DNA from: Deltaproteobacteria bacterium | GTDB taxonomy: Bacteria; Desulfobacterota; Desulfobacteria; Desulfobacterales; JAFDCJ01 | Assembly (NCBI GenBank): GCA_024277475.1 | Contig: JAJRVC010000312.1 | Location: 1 to 23,040, forward strand | DNA length: 23,040 nt | Direction: 5' to 3' | In this document: positions 1 to 7,694 of the stretch, one piece after another | How positions within the stretch are numbered: the stretch's first letter is position 1 | Layout of the letters: each line of letters opens with the position of its first letter | Notes under the pieces: model-generated | What the model saw: the letters and a program-made list of their open reading frames with translations, nothing else | The model's database searches: none | Told to the model about the DNA's origin: nothing | Program-made: the position numbers and the translations under genes

Positions 1-726
1 ATTGCCCTGTCGGAAGTAAGCTTCCGCGTGAAAGCAGGTACGATCAAAGGCATTATAGGTCCCAACGGCGCGGGCAAAACCACGCTTTTCAATATCATCA
101 CCGGTGTCTTCCCGGCCAGCAGTGGAACCATCTCCTTTTTGAGTGGAGACATCAGTCGGAAAAAGCCGGAAGCAATCGCCCGGCTGGGTATAACCCGTAC
201 ATTTCAGCAGACACATTTGTTCAGAAGCCTGACAGTATTGGAAAATGTCATGCTGGGCCGTCATTACCGAACCAAAGCTGAGTTTTTTGCCTGCGGCCTG
301 AAATTCCCCTGGGCCCGACGGGAAGAAAAAGAAATCCGGATGCAATCTTTAGAGTATTTAAACCTGTTCGGCCTGGCGGATAAAAAAGACCGCATCGCCA
401 ACAAACTACCCATGGGTGAACAACGATATCTGGAGGTGGCGCGGGCTCTGGCCACCGAACCGCATCTCCTTATCCTGGATGAGCCGACCGCCGGACTCAA
501 CGAGCAGGAAAGAGATGCTTTCAGGGATATGGTTTTCAAGATTCGCGACATGGGTACCACCCTGCTGGTCATTGAACACCATATGAAATTTATCATGGAA
601 ATTTGTGATGATATCCTGGTCTTGAATTTCGGGGTCATGATCGCCGAGGGCTCGCCCGGGGAAATCCAGAACTCTCCCAGGGTGATCGAAGCCTACCTGG
701 GCACGGATGAAGACATTGATTATTAA
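1..726 (+). CDS. livG: LivG-type branched-chain amino acid/organic acid ABC transporter ATPase (5' partial)
   Basis: This is one of the two cytoplasmic ATPases that drive a LivHM-type ABC importer. The reading frame is open from the first base of the window, so the true start lies upstream; the GTG at 28 is an internal valine. Visible motifs, counted from base 1, are Walker A GPNGAGKT at about residues 20-27, a LivG-style signature LPMGEQ, Walker B ending LDEP at about 159-162, and the H-loop 'IEHH'. The signature has Pro where many ABC proteins have Ser, which is common in LivG. The gene overlaps livF by 20 bases, so the two are probably translationally coupled. Homologous importers carry branched-chain amino acids, but also aromatic or alicyclic acids when they sit in catabolic operons. 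The CoA ligase and thiolase downstream favour an organic acid here (inference). Confidence 0.93.
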   Translation: MALSEVSFRVKAGTIKGIIGPNGAGKTTLFNIITGVFPASSGTISFLSGDISRKKPEAIARLGITRTFQQTHLFRSLTVLENVMLGRHYRTKAEFFACGLKFPWARREEKEIRMQSLEYLNLFGLADKKDRIANKLPMGEQRYLEVARALATEPHLLILDEPTAGLNEQERDAFRDMVFKIRDMGTTLLVIEHHMKFIMEICDDILVLNFGVMIAEGSPGEIQNSPRVIEAYLGTDEDIDY

Positions 727-1432
727 AGTCGAAAATATCGACGTTTACTACGGTAATATTCAGGCGTTGAAGCGGGTCTCCTTGAGCGTGGACAAGGGTG
801 AAATCGTGGCGCTTATCGGCGGCAACGGAGCCGGAAAATCTACCCTTCTCAAGGCTGTCGCTGGTCTTGTTCGCAAACAGTCCGGGGCGATTTATTTCCA
901 AAATCAGCCGATTACCAAATTACGGTCCGCCGACATCAGCCGTCTGGGGCTGGCTGTGGTTCCCGAAGGCCGGCGTTTGTTCGGCCCCCTTTCGGTAATG
1001 GATAATTTAAGGCTGGGTGCCTATTTGAGGCTCAAGGCGGGAATGAGTCAAGCGGTACGGGAGGATCTCCAGACGGTTTTTAAGCTTTTCCCTCTTTTAA
1101 AGCAGCGCGGCAACCAGTCGGCCGGAACCCTGTCAGGCGGTGAACAGCAGATGCTGGCCATCGCAAGGGCCCTGATGGCCAGGCCCAAGGCCATTCTCAT
1201 GGATGAGCCCTCAACCGGTCTGGCGCCCTTGATCGTCAAAGGAATCTTTGGGGTCATCCGACGGCTGAGAGATGACGGTAATACGATTTTGCTCATCGAA
1301 CAAAATGCCCGCATGGCCCTGAAAATATCCGATAGAGCCTATGTTTTGGAGTCCGGCAGGATTGCCATAGAGGGTAACGCCCAGGAGCTTTTGGAAAAAG
1401 ACTCAGTAAAAAAATCTTACCTTGGTGTGTGA
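707..1432 (+). CDS. livF: LivF-type ABC transporter ATPase
   Basis: This is the second ATPase of the Liv-type importer, expected to pair with LivG beneath the LivH and LivM permeases. Its 241 residues are full length for LivF. It has Walker A GGNGAGKST near residues 37-45, a canonical LSGGEQ signature, Walker B 'ILMDEPSTGLAP' and the H-loop 'LLIEQNA', with Gln replacing His as is usual in LivF. The ATG lies inside the end of livG, which suggests coupling. The next gene starts 49 bases downstream with no convincing terminator between, so the transporter and the catabolic genes are probably co-transcribed. The binding protein and permeases must lie upstream of the window. Confidence 0.95.
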   Translation: MKTLIIKVENIDVYYGNIQALKRVSLSVDKGEIVALIGGNGAGKSTLLKAVAGLVRKQSGAIYFQNQPITKLRSADISRLGLAVVPEGRRLFGPLSVMDNLRLGAYLRLKAGMSQAVREDLQTVFKLFPLLKQRGNQSAGTLSGGEQQMLAIARALMARPKAILMDEPSTGLAPLIVKGIFGVIRRLRDDGNTILLIEQNARMALKISDRAYVLESGRIAIEGNAQELLEKDSVKKSYLGV

Positions 1433-1481
1433 TACCAACCCCGGGGGTTTTTATTAAAACATTTTTCTTAAGGGGGCCTTG

Positions 1482-2282
1482 ATGACCATGACTGCATTAA
1501 TTACCGGCGGCGGATCGGGAATTGGACGGGCCATTGCGTTGACTTTAGCCCGCGTAAAAATTCCGGTGATCGTAAACGATATTATCCCGGATGCCGGTGA
1601 ACAGGCCGTCAAAGAGATCCGGAAAGCAGGAGGTGAAGGGTTGTTTGTCAGGGCGGACGTTTCCGACAGCACCCAGGTAAAAGCAATGTTCGGTAAAATC
1701 CAAAAAAAGTGTGGCAAGGTTGATATTTTGGTCAATAACGCCGGCATCCCCGGGCCCTTCACACCGATCACGCAGATCTCCGATAAAAACTGGCACAAAA
1801 CCATAAATGTGCATCTCAACGGAACCTTTTTCTGCCTGCGTGAGGCCGCACGCTCTATGGTGAAGGGCGTATTTGGACGAATTATTAACATGGCATCCAT
1901 TGCCGGATTGGTGGGCACGGTGGGTTCAGCAGAGTACGGTGCCGCCAAAGCCGCAATTATCAATTTGACCAAGACGGCTGCCAAAGAATTGGGGCCCCAT
2001 GGAATTACTGTAAATGCCATCGCCCCGGGGATGGTCGCAACGCCCACGAACTTAAAGCTGAAAAGCAAGGGCAGCCGGTTTATCGAAAGTGCCATTGAGA
2101 CCACACCGACCCGGCGCATGACGGAGCCCGAGGAGATTGCGGAACTTGTCTTGTTTTTGAGCTCTGAGGCAGCTGCCAACATCAACGGACAGGGTATTTC
2201 CATCGATGGAGCTGCCCAAATCAACATCGGCATGGATCGGTATATGCAGAATTTTTTCAGCCGCCAGGATTCCGAGAGCTGA
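1482..2282 (+). CDS. Short-chain dehydrogenase/reductase (SDR), FabG-like
   Basis: This is an NAD(P)-dependent oxidoreductase of the classical SDR family, about 266 residues. It has the cofactor motif TGGGSGIG near the N-terminus, the NNAG motif, and the catalytic Ser139, Tyr152 and Lys156 with the usual 13-residue Ser-Tyr spacing. A TTG lies directly before the ATG at 1482. I chose the ATG because an AGGGGG ribosome site lies 5 bases upstream; the ATG at 1488 is also possible. In this operon it most likely oxidises a hydroxyacyl-CoA or an alicyclic/secondary alcohol intermediate, but SDR specificity cannot be read from sequence. A second, diverged SDR lies three genes on, so two different hydroxyl oxidations or two chain lengths may be handled. 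Confidence 0.92.
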   Translation: MTMTALITGGGSGIGRAIALTLARVKIPVIVNDIIPDAGEQAVKEIRKAGGEGLFVRADVSDSTQVKAMFGKIQKKCGKVDILVNNAGIPGPFTPITQISDKNWHKTINVHLNGTFFCLREAARSMVKGVFGRIINMASIAGLVGTVGSAEYGAAKAAIINLTKTAAKELGPHGITVNAIAPGMVATPTNLKLKSKGSRFIESAIETTPTRRMTEPEEIAELVLFLSSEAAANINGQGISIDGAAQINIGMDRYMQNFFSRQDSES

Positions 2283-2323
2283 AGATCCGGACCCTTTATG
2301 GCGACTTTTTATTAAAAGTAAAG

Positions 2324-2486
2324 TAAGGGCTCACTCAAAAATAACTTCACATTTTGGACGCCGATCCATCCCGTCCCGCTGCGTTACGGAAGCTCGAAAT
2401 ATGCTTGATGTTCCTGTGCTTCCGCGTCTTGCGGGCCGGGCGCCTCAACTTCCAAAATTGTGAATTTATTTCTTCGTAAACCCTAA
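2324..2486. repeat. Palindromic MITE-like element, 163 bp
   Basis: The two ends are imperfect inverted repeats. The left arm 2324-2358 (TAAGGG ... TTCACATTTTGGA) matches the reverse complement of the right arm 2451-2486 (TCCAAAATTGTGAA ... CCCTAA). An inner pair also folds: 2381-2393 (GCGTTACGGAAGC) against 2418-2432 (GCTTCCGCGTCTTGC). A TAAGG is found at both borders (2324-2328 and 2484-2488) and could be a 5-bp target duplication. No protein is supported inside. It fills most of the 237-base gap between the first SDR and the ligase, so it could form a cruciform, or a hairpin in the operon mRNA. Confidence 0.6.
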
Positions 2487-2519
2487 GGTATTTTTCAGAG
2501 CTGTACTGAGGAGGTCAAA

Positions 2520-4061
2520 ATGCAAGTGCTGGGCGACATACCCCGTCTTAATGCAAGGCGGTACCCGGACAAAAAAGCGCTGATCATGAACGATGACGTT
2601 ATCACTTTCCGGCAGCTTGATCTGGCGGCCAATAGCCTTGCCCAGGGACTGCTCACGCTAGGGGTCAAGCCGGGCGACAAGGTCGCTGTCATGGCTCAAA
2701 ATTGCCTCGAATTTCCGATTATCGTCTTTGCCGTGGCCAAATGTGCTGCTGTGCTGGTGCCGATCAATTTCCGATATGAAAAAAGCGAATTGGTTTACGT
2801 TATCAACAACTCAGAACCCAAGGTGCTGTTTTATGGGCCCGAATTCACATTTTTAGTTCATGCAGCAAAAGCAGAATTTTCCGATTCGGTTCATCGGCTA
2901 TCCATCGCCGGCACTGTACCGGCTGAAGACACCGGCATGCGTAGTCTCATGGCAGAGAGTTCGAATTCGGAACCGGCCCTCGCGGTGGATCCGAATTCAC
3001 CGGCTATGATTATGTACACCAGCGGTACGACCGGCTTTCCCAAGGGAGTGCTCTACTCCCACGCCGCCTACCTGGCGGTATATGCCGGTTTGGTCATAGA
3101 AGGGGATCTCGGCCACAAAGATATCACCATGGTGGCATTGCCCCTGTTTCACAACGGCGGCCTTAATGCCCTTCTCCACCCGACCTTGATGATGGGCGGC
3201 ACCGCGGTAATCATGGCCAATGGCTTTGATCCGGATAAAGTTCTGTCAGCCGTCGATCGCTATGGCGTAACTCTGACCATGTGGGTGCCCACCATGCTGG
3301 CGATGTTGCTCAACCATCCCGCTGTAACCGGTTTCAACCTGACGACCCTTGAAAAGATCTGGTATGGGTCTTCGCCCATCAGTCCAAGCGTTCTGAAAAC
3401 TTCGCAGGATGTTTTCCAGGCTCAATTCTACCAGTGGTATGGCCTGACAGAAACCGGCATGAATTCGATCCTCAGACCCGAGGATCACGCCCGGCGCTCC
3501 CAGTTCACCGGCCGTGAGACATTCAATGCCGAAATCCGCATCGTGGATCGAAACGGGCAGGATACACCCGTAGGGGAAGTCGGCGAAATCATCAGCGCCC
3601 AAAAACCTCTGGGAATGATAGGTTACAATAAGATGGCGGCTGAAACAAAAAAGACAATTCGCGACGGATGGATTTATACCGGAGATCTGGCCAGAGTGGA
3701 AGGCGACGGATATTTCACGGTGGTGGACCGCTTGAAGGACATGATTATCAGCGGTGCAGAGAACATCTACCCCAAAGAAGTAGAAGACGTGATCAGCTCC
3801 CATCCGGGTGTTCATGAGGTGGCCGCTATCGGCATCCCCGATGAAATCTACGGGGAGTCGGTGTGTGCCGTCGTCGTCACCAAGTCTGGCTGTCGGATTG
3901 ACGAGTCGGCCGTCATAGATTTTTGTGCTGCCCGGCTGGCCCGTTACAAGAAGCCGAAAAAAGTCGTTTTCATGTCCGAACTGCCTAAAAATGCGGCCGG
4001 CAAAGTAACCAAGAACATTTTGCGTGCGCCTTTCTGGGCGGATCGTGAAAAGCACATTTGA
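2520..4061 (+). CDS. Acyl-CoA synthetase (class I adenylate-forming, AMP-binding)
   Basis: This enzyme activates a carboxylic acid to its CoA thioester with ATP by way of an acyl-adenylate. It has 513 residues, normal for medium- or long-chain and aryl acyl-CoA ligases. The P-loop 'MYTSGTTGFPKG' lies near residues 164-175, followed by 'YGLTETG', 'YTGDLARVEGDGY', the hinge region 'KDMIISGAENIYPKEVE', and the C-terminal 'PKNAAGKVTK' with the catalytic lysine. The start is fixed by a strong GAGGAGG site just upstream. It is flanked by two SDRs and followed by a thiolase, which fits activation of an imported acid before beta-oxidation-like breakdown. The substrate could be a fatty, branched, alicyclic or aromatic acid; the sequence does not decide. 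Confidence 0.93.
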   Translation: MQVLGDIPRLNARRYPDKKALIMNDDVITFRQLDLAANSLAQGLLTLGVKPGDKVAVMAQNCLEFPIIVFAVAKCAAVLVPINFRYEKSELVYVINNSEPKVLFYGPEFTFLVHAAKAEFSDSVHRLSIAGTVPAEDTGMRSLMAESSNSEPALAVDPNSPAMIMYTSGTTGFPKGVLYSHAAYLAVYAGLVIEGDLGHKDITMVALPLFHNGGLNALLHPTLMMGGTAVIMANGFDPDKVLSAVDRYGVTLTMWVPTMLAMLLNHPAVTGFNLTTLEKIWYGSSPISPSVLKTSQDVFQAQFYQWYGLTETGMNSILRPEDHARRSQFTGRETFNAEIRIVDRNGQDTPVGEVGEIISAQKPLGMIGYNKMAAETKKTIRDGWIYTGDLARVEGDGYFTVVDRLKDMIISGAENIYPKEVEDVISSHPGVHEVAAIGIPDEIYGESVCAVVVTKSGCRIDESAVIDFCAARLARYKKPKKVVFMSELPKNAAGKVTKNILRAPFWADREKHI

Positions 4062-4089
4062 TCTTGTTTAGATTGAGTAAGGAATGCCC

Positions 4090-4830
4090 ATGAGACTCGA
4101 TGGAAAAATTGCGCTCATTACAGGCGCCGGGGGAGACCTGGGACGCGGTATGGCCTGTCGTTTTGCCCAGGTAGGCGCCCGGGTGGTGGTTAACGATATC
4201 AATCTGGACCGGGCAATGGAGACTGTGGAACAAATTGCCGGCGAGGGCGGACAGGCAATGGCTTATCGTGCGGATTTGACCCAATCCCAAGAAGTCAATG
4301 CGATGGTCGCTCAGATCATAGAGAATTGGAAGCAATTGGATATCCTGGTCAACAACGCCGGTGATATTCGGGATGCCATGCTCATCAAAATGAGTGATGA
4401 GGACTGGGATTTTGTAATTGACTTGAATCTCAAGGGTGCGTTTCTGTGCGCCCGTTCGGTGGCTGCCCATATGATCGAGCGCAGATACGGCAAGATCGTC
4501 AATATATCTTCCATGGCTTACAAAGGAAATATCGGCCAAACCAATTACGTATCTGCTAAAGCCGGTATCGTCGGGCTGACCCAGGCATTGGGCCTGGAAC
4601 TCGCCAGATACGGGATAAATGTCAATTGCGTCGCTCCCGGGCTGATCGACACACCCAAAGCCCGCCAACTGGACCCCAAAACCCTGTCGACACTGGTTAA
4701 TAAAACCCCCATGCGCCGCATGGGGGAGATTATCGATATCGCCAATGCCGTCCTGTTTTTAGTCTCTGATCAATCCGGCTATATCAGTCGTCAAACAATT
4801 CATGTCAGCGGCGGCATGGAGGGTTTCTAA
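4090..4830 (+). CDS. Short-chain dehydrogenase/reductase, FabG/3-hydroxyacyl-CoA dehydrogenase-like
   Basis: This is a second classical SDR of 246 residues. Motifs are TGAGGDLG in the Rossmann nucleotide-binding turn, NNAG, catalytic Ser140, Tyr153 and Lys157, and the C-terminal 'HVSGGMEGF', which resembles FabG. Two in-frame ATGs occur, at 4084 and 4090. The ribosome site TAAGGA ends at 4083, so only the second ATG has workable spacing and I chose it. It starts 28 bases after the ligase gene and precedes the DUF35/thiolase pair. The most economical role is oxidation of a 3-hydroxyacyl-CoA to the 3-ketoacyl-CoA cleaved by that thiolase (inference). A biosynthetic FabG role is less likely because no other fatty-acid synthesis genes are nearby. 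Confidence 0.92.
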   Translation: MRLDGKIALITGAGGDLGRGMACRFAQVGARVVVNDINLDRAMETVEQIAGEGGQAMAYRADLTQSQEVNAMVAQIIENWKQLDILVNNAGDIRDAMLIKMSDEDWDFVIDLNLKGAFLCARSVAAHMIERRYGKIVNISSMAYKGNIGQTNYVSAKAGIVGLTQALGLELARYGINVNCVAPGLIDTPKARQLDPKTLSTLVNKTPMRRMGEIIDIANAVLFLVSDQSGYISRQTIHVSGGMEGF

Positions 4831-4884
4831 AACAACGACGAAATTCCGCAATCAACCGACCTTTGGGCAAAAAGGAGCCCGGTA

Positions 4885-5337
4885 ATGTCTGAAGCAATAA
4901 AGCGTTCACAAAGCAGGAAAAACCAAACTTGGATCCCGGTCCAAGAGGGCTTGTTTGACTTTCCGCCGGATAAGGGGCAGCATCCTGGCCTGCTGGCCAA
5001 TCGCTGTCGGAATTGCGACAAATGTTTTTTCCCCAAAAAAACTTTGTGCCCCTCTTGTTTTGAACAGGAGGAATTGGAAGATATTGTCCTTGACAGAAAA
5101 GGGGTGATCTATGCTGTTACCGTCGTGCATGTATCTTCGCCCTCAGGGATTGAAGCTCCTTATGCCTATGGCTACGTAAATATACCGGTAAATAAAATTC
5201 GGGTATTAGCGCTCTTTACGGGAGATAACCCGACCTCGTTTTATGCCGGGATGGAAGTCGAGCTGGTTCTTGAAACTATTCGAACAAATTCCCAGGGGCA
5301 GCATATTATCGGCTACAAATTCAAACCGGTATCATAA
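4885..5337 (+). CDS. DUF35 zinc-ribbon/OB-fold protein, thiolase partner
   Basis: This is a 150-residue protein of the ChsH2/DUF35 type: an N-terminal rubredoxin-like zinc ribbon and a C-terminal OB-fold. The ribbon is seen as Cys41-x2-Cys44 and Cys55-x2-Cys58, with an extra Cys47. The OB part includes 'GVIYAVTVVHV' and 'YAYGYVNIP'. An AAAGGAG site 7 bases upstream supports the start. In known cases such proteins bind CoA thioesters and form complexes with SCP2/archaeal-type thiolases or aldolases encoded next door. The thiolase gene here starts 10 bases after its stop, so a heteromeric complex is the natural prediction. Confidence 0.88.
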   Translation: MSEAIKRSQSRKNQTWIPVQEGLFDFPPDKGQHPGLLANRCRNCDKCFFPKKTLCPSCFEQEELEDIVLDRKGVIYAVTVVHVSSPSGIEAPYAYGYVNIPVNKIRVLALFTGDNPTSFYAGMEVELVLETIRTNSQGQHIIGYKFKPVS

Positions 5338-5347
5338 AAGGATCACC

Positions 5348-6499
5348 ATGCGAGACGTGTATATTATTGGCGCGGGAATGACCCAATTCGGCAAGCATCC
5401 TCAGAGAAGCCTACGGGATCTCGGGCGCGAAGCCTGCCATCAGGCGCTGCGGGATGCCGGTATATTCCCCCGGGATATCCAGGCCGGCTATTGCGGCAAT
5501 GCGCTTGGTTCGGTTATTCAAGGGGAAACAGGTGTGGGACAAAACGTCTTCTGGGAAATCGGCATCAACAAGATCCCGATTGTCAATATCGAAAACGCCT
5601 GCGCCTCGGGCTCTACCGCCCTGAGGGAGGGCTGGATGGCAGTCGCCGGTGGATTCTGCGACGTGGTCATGGTTGCCGGCGTGGAAAAGGTGGTCATGCC
5701 CAAAGGCACCATGCTCGATGTGGGGGCCGCTGAACTGGAGACCAAACTGGGCGATGTATTCCCGGGCTATTTCGCTCTTGTCGCCCAAAAGCACATGGAG
5801 CTTTACGGCACGACGCGGCAACAAATTGCCGGGGTTTCAGTCAAAAATCATTTCAACGGAACCCTCAACCCCTATGCCCAGTTCCAGAAATTGTTCAGCC
5901 TGGAGGATGTTCTAAACTCACCCATGATGGCCGATCCGCTGACCCTGTATTCATGCTGTCCGAACAGTGACGGAGCTGCTGCCGTGATACTCTGCAGCGG
6001 CCGGAAGGCCCGGCAGCTGACCGCCCTTCCGGTGAGGATCGCAGCCTCGGTTCTAACGACGGGAATCTATGACAACCAGCAGGATATCACCGCCTGGGAA
6101 GTGGAAAAATCAGCGGCCGCCACGGCCTATCAGTCAGCCGCCTTGGGGCCTGAAGACCTGGATGTGGTCGAGGTGCATGATGCATTTACAATTTGCGAAA
6201 TCGTCCACTACGAGGATCTGGGACTATGCGCCCCGGGGGATGGCGGCCGCTTGATCGATGAAGGCATCACTGAATTGGGCGGTAGAATTCCCGTAAACCC
6301 CAGCGGCGGATTATTATCAAAAGGTCATCCCGTTGGCGCATCCGGTGTGGCCCAGGTTGTAGAAATCCTATGGCAGCTTCGCGGTGTGGCCGGCAAACGG
6401 CAGGTTACAAATCCGCGGGTCGGCCTGGCGCAAATTATGGGCGGCAGCAAGGAAGGCGATACCCGCGCCTGCACGATTCATATCCTGATTAAAGAATAA
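5348..6499 (+). CDS. SCP-x/archaeal-type thiolase (acetyl-CoA acetyltransferase family)
   Basis: This 383-residue thiolase-superfamily enzyme probably cleaves a 3-ketoacyl-CoA with CoA. The nucleophile is Cys85 in 'NACASGST'. It also has the HDAF motif (His277) and the GHPVGASG motif with His327, typical of the SCP2-thiolase branch that pairs with DUF35 proteins. Because Cys85 is retained, a thiolase is favoured over an Ltp2-like retro-aldolase, though that subfamily is related. The frame is open upstream to 5243, but that part overlaps the DUF35 gene in another frame. The ATG at 5348, preceded by AAAGGATC, gives the family's normal start 'MRDVYIIGAGMTQFGK'. This is the last gene of the operon in this block. 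Confidence 0.93.
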   Translation: MRDVYIIGAGMTQFGKHPQRSLRDLGREACHQALRDAGIFPRDIQAGYCGNALGSVIQGETGVGQNVFWEIGINKIPIVNIENACASGSTALREGWMAVAGGFCDVVMVAGVEKVVMPKGTMLDVGAAELETKLGDVFPGYFALVAQKHMELYGTTRQQIAGVSVKNHFNGTLNPYAQFQKLFSLEDVLNSPMMADPLTLYSCCPNSDGAAAVILCSGRKARQLTALPVRIAASVLTTGIYDNQQDITAWEVEKSAAATAYQSAALGPEDLDVVEVHDAFTICEIVHYEDLGLCAPGDGGRLIDEGITELGGRIPVNPSGGLLSKGHPVGASGVAQVVEILWQLRGVAGKRQVTNPRVGLAQIMGGSKEGDTRACTIHILIKE

Positions 6500-6713
6500 G
6501 GGCAAATCGGCAGAAATGCAGATAAGGCCATTGCCCCAACTATAAACCATTTATCCAGTGGCAATTCACTATTCACGCGAAGACAAAAGCCTTAAAAGAG
6601 GCTAATGCATTATTAACCCTCAGGGGCATACAGATAATAGAATTGGATATCATAAGAGGAACTTAAATGATGAAGAAGACAAAGTGATCTGATCTTGAAT
6701 ATTGATGAAAGAG

Positions 6714-6753
6714 AAGGCAGTTGGAGATTTATCTTTGACTGCCTTTTTCTTTT
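6714..6753. terminator. Candidate intrinsic terminator after the catabolic operon
   Basis: AAGGCAGT (6714-6721) pairs perfectly with ACTGCCTT (6738-6745) across a 16-base loop, and a T-rich run follows on the + strand. It lies 215 bases after the thiolase stop and overlaps the end of the truncated toxin on the - strand. The remaining 6500-6713 gap holds no supported gene; the only trace is a six-codon ATG frame at 6667-6687 behind an AGAGGA. Confidence 0.45.
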
Positions 6754-6938
6754 AATAACCAGGCTAAAATGATCCAATCCCTTACTTTGCGACCGGATAG
6801 CGGCTGATCGGCAATCTGCTCTGAACGGCGGGTGATTCTATCCACCATCCGACTGGCATAGGTGGGGGAGTTGAGGGCAATGTATTCGTAGATGTTGACC
6901 AGATGCTCGACAGCGTTTTGTGTCCAGTGAATCCTCAT
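6729..6938 (-). pseudogene. Truncated ParE/RelE-family toxin
   Basis: The first roughly 51 residues (MRIHWTQNAVEHLVNIYEYI ... 'PLSGRKV') read as the N-terminal half of a ParE/RelE-superfamily plasmid-stabilisation toxin, a family usually about 90-100 residues long. After 'SGRKV' the sequence becomes unrelated (RDWIILAWLLKEKGSQR) and stops, so the C-terminal half with the last beta strands and active-site positions is missing. Its ATG overlaps the antitoxin stop in an ATGA, the usual coupled arrangement. The toxin is probably inactive. A rearranged end at the boundary with the downstream hairpin is the likely cause. No remnant of the missing half is visible further on. Confidence 0.75.
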
Positions 6939-7123
6939 GTCGGCAAGCCAAATTTTTGGCGTACTTCTTTGATGTCCAGCGTGCGGCCTTGATCGCTGTC
7001 TTCGATCCCGGCTTCTATGGCTTGTCGGACATAGATGCGATACATCAAATCCTCCCAGGTTGCCGAATCCGGTAAATTATCCAAGAGTTGATGGGCTTGT
7101 TGCTTGATGCTTTCGGTTTGCAT
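6935..7123 (-). CDS. Type II antitoxin of the broken ParE/RelE module
   Basis: This small acidic protein of 62 residues begins MQTESIKQQAHQLLDNLPDS and ends 'VRQKFGLPT'. The pattern 'ATWEDLMYRIYVRQAIEAGIEDS' resembles short antitoxins commonly encoded directly before RelE/ParE toxins. The frame is open further upstream, but the ATG at 7123 has an AGGAG site about 8 bases before it, and the extended part overlaps a neighbouring gene. The stop overlaps the toxin ATG by 4 bases. With the toxin truncated, the antitoxin would be an orphan or could neutralise a related toxin elsewhere (inference). Confidence 0.75.
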   Translation of the reverse strand: MQTESIKQQAHQLLDNLPDSATWEDLMYRIYVRQAIEAGIEDSDQGRTLDIKEVRQKFGLPT

Positions 7124-7134
7124 GTTTTTAACTC

Positions 7135-7203
7135 CTATTGCGCGGCATAGGCCTTTTTTGCCTTGGCATCTCTTAGCAGGCTGTCGATCACTTGTACAAT
7201 GGT
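7135..7203 (-). pseudogene. Possible C-terminal coding remnant
   Basis: Between the antitoxin start and the end of the neighbouring GIY-YIG gene, one frame reads TIVQVIDSLLRDAKAKKAYAAQ and then stops. The composition looks like a genuine helical C-terminus rather than chance sequence, yet there is no start, and the upstream frame is lost where it overlaps the GIY-YIG gene. I do not recognise the parent family. It may be the tail of a gene deleted when the region was rearranged. Confidence 0.25.
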
Positions 7204-7496
7204 TTTTTTGTCCTCTTATTTCTGGATTTAGAAAGATTTCGCAGCTTAACCAAGTCACCAGCCACGAGCGCTTCTTTTTTTGCACGAGTCCAACGTTTTA
7301 CCTGCGCTTCTCGTTTTCTGGCTTCAGAAAAGGTTGGCAATGATTCTGAATAGACCATCTTTAGCGGTGGATCGAGTTTTGTTGTTCGGCAGGCATTGCC
7401 TGCAATATGGGCTTTGTACCGTTCTTTTAAATTTTTTGTAGCTCCCGGGTAAAGTGTGCCAGAACGAAGGCGGAGGATGTAGAACCAAGCATTCAT
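7188..7496 (-). CDS. GIY-YIG domain nuclease-like protein
   Basis: This is a 102-residue protein of the small stand-alone GIY-YIG family (UvrC N-terminal-like fold). The motif appears as 'FYILRLRSGTLYPGATKNLKER', with Pro where the second motif usually has Val/Ile/Thr. It is followed by 'CRTTKLDPPLKMVYSE' and the conserved 'SEARKREAQVKRWTRAKKEALVAGDL'. Members are single-domain putative endonucleases of unclear role. The ribosome site is weak. It lies tail-to-head with the antitoxin gene on the same strand. A second, shorter GIY-YIG gene of a different subfamily occurs about 230 bases upstream, so two nuclease-like genes flank the repeat cluster. Confidence 0.82.
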   Translation of the reverse strand: MNAWFYILRLRSGTLYPGATKNLKERYKAHIAGNACRTTKLDPPLKMVYSESLPTFSEARKREAQVKRWTRAKKEALVAGDLVKLRNLSKSRNKRTKKPLYK

Positions 7497-7530
7497 GCTT
7501 ACATTGGTAAATAAATAATACGGATTAACG

Positions 7531-7681
7531 GCCCTTCGACAAGCCTTTCGACAGGCTCAAGGCCATTCGACGCTTATGATAAATTTATAAAGGCCGGAGG
7601 CCATGAGTCCTTCGACAAGCTCAGGACCCTGAGGCTCTCGAAGGGTAAGCGAAAGGGGCACCCACGAATGTGGTGTGCCCC
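7531..7681. repeat. Cluster of dispersed palindromic repeats
   Basis: There are several inverted structures. CCTTCGA at 7609 pairs with TCGAAGG ending at 7644, with an inner GCTCAGG/CCTGAGG-like match. GGGGCAC-CCAC (7655-7665) pairs with GTGG-T-GTGCCCC (7670-7681) around a GAAT loop. TTCGACAAGC and TTCGACAGGC motifs recur at 7535-7557 and 7611-7620. The block GGACCCTGAGGCTCTCGA recurs at 16491 in this window. These resemble the 'TTCGACAAGCTCAGG' dispersed repeats known from many environmental bacteria. No protein is supported in 7497-7727. Confidence 0.6.
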
Positions 7682-7694
7682 TGAGCGCGTCGAA

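Noticed and set aside
264..638. Open frame on the - strand opposite livG
   Set aside because: Antisense to a clearly coding ABC ATPase, with no recognisable domain.
1433..1460. CCCCGGGGG followed by TTTTT after livF
   Set aside because: The palindrome leaves no workable loop, so a stable terminator hairpin is unlikely.
1454..2233. Long open frame (259 codons) on the - strand opposite the first SDR
   Set aside because: It is wholly antisense to a gene with clear SDR motifs, and its low-complexity Pro/Ala/Ile-rich translation matches no family I recognise.
3246..4668. Two long - strand open frames opposite the ligase and second SDR
   Set aside because: Both are antisense shadows of genes with intact catalytic motifs; no ribosome sites and no recognisable domains.
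6667..6687. Six-codon ATG frame (MMKKTK) with an AGAGGA upstream
   Set aside because: It is too short to support as a gene; at most the severed start of a lost gene.
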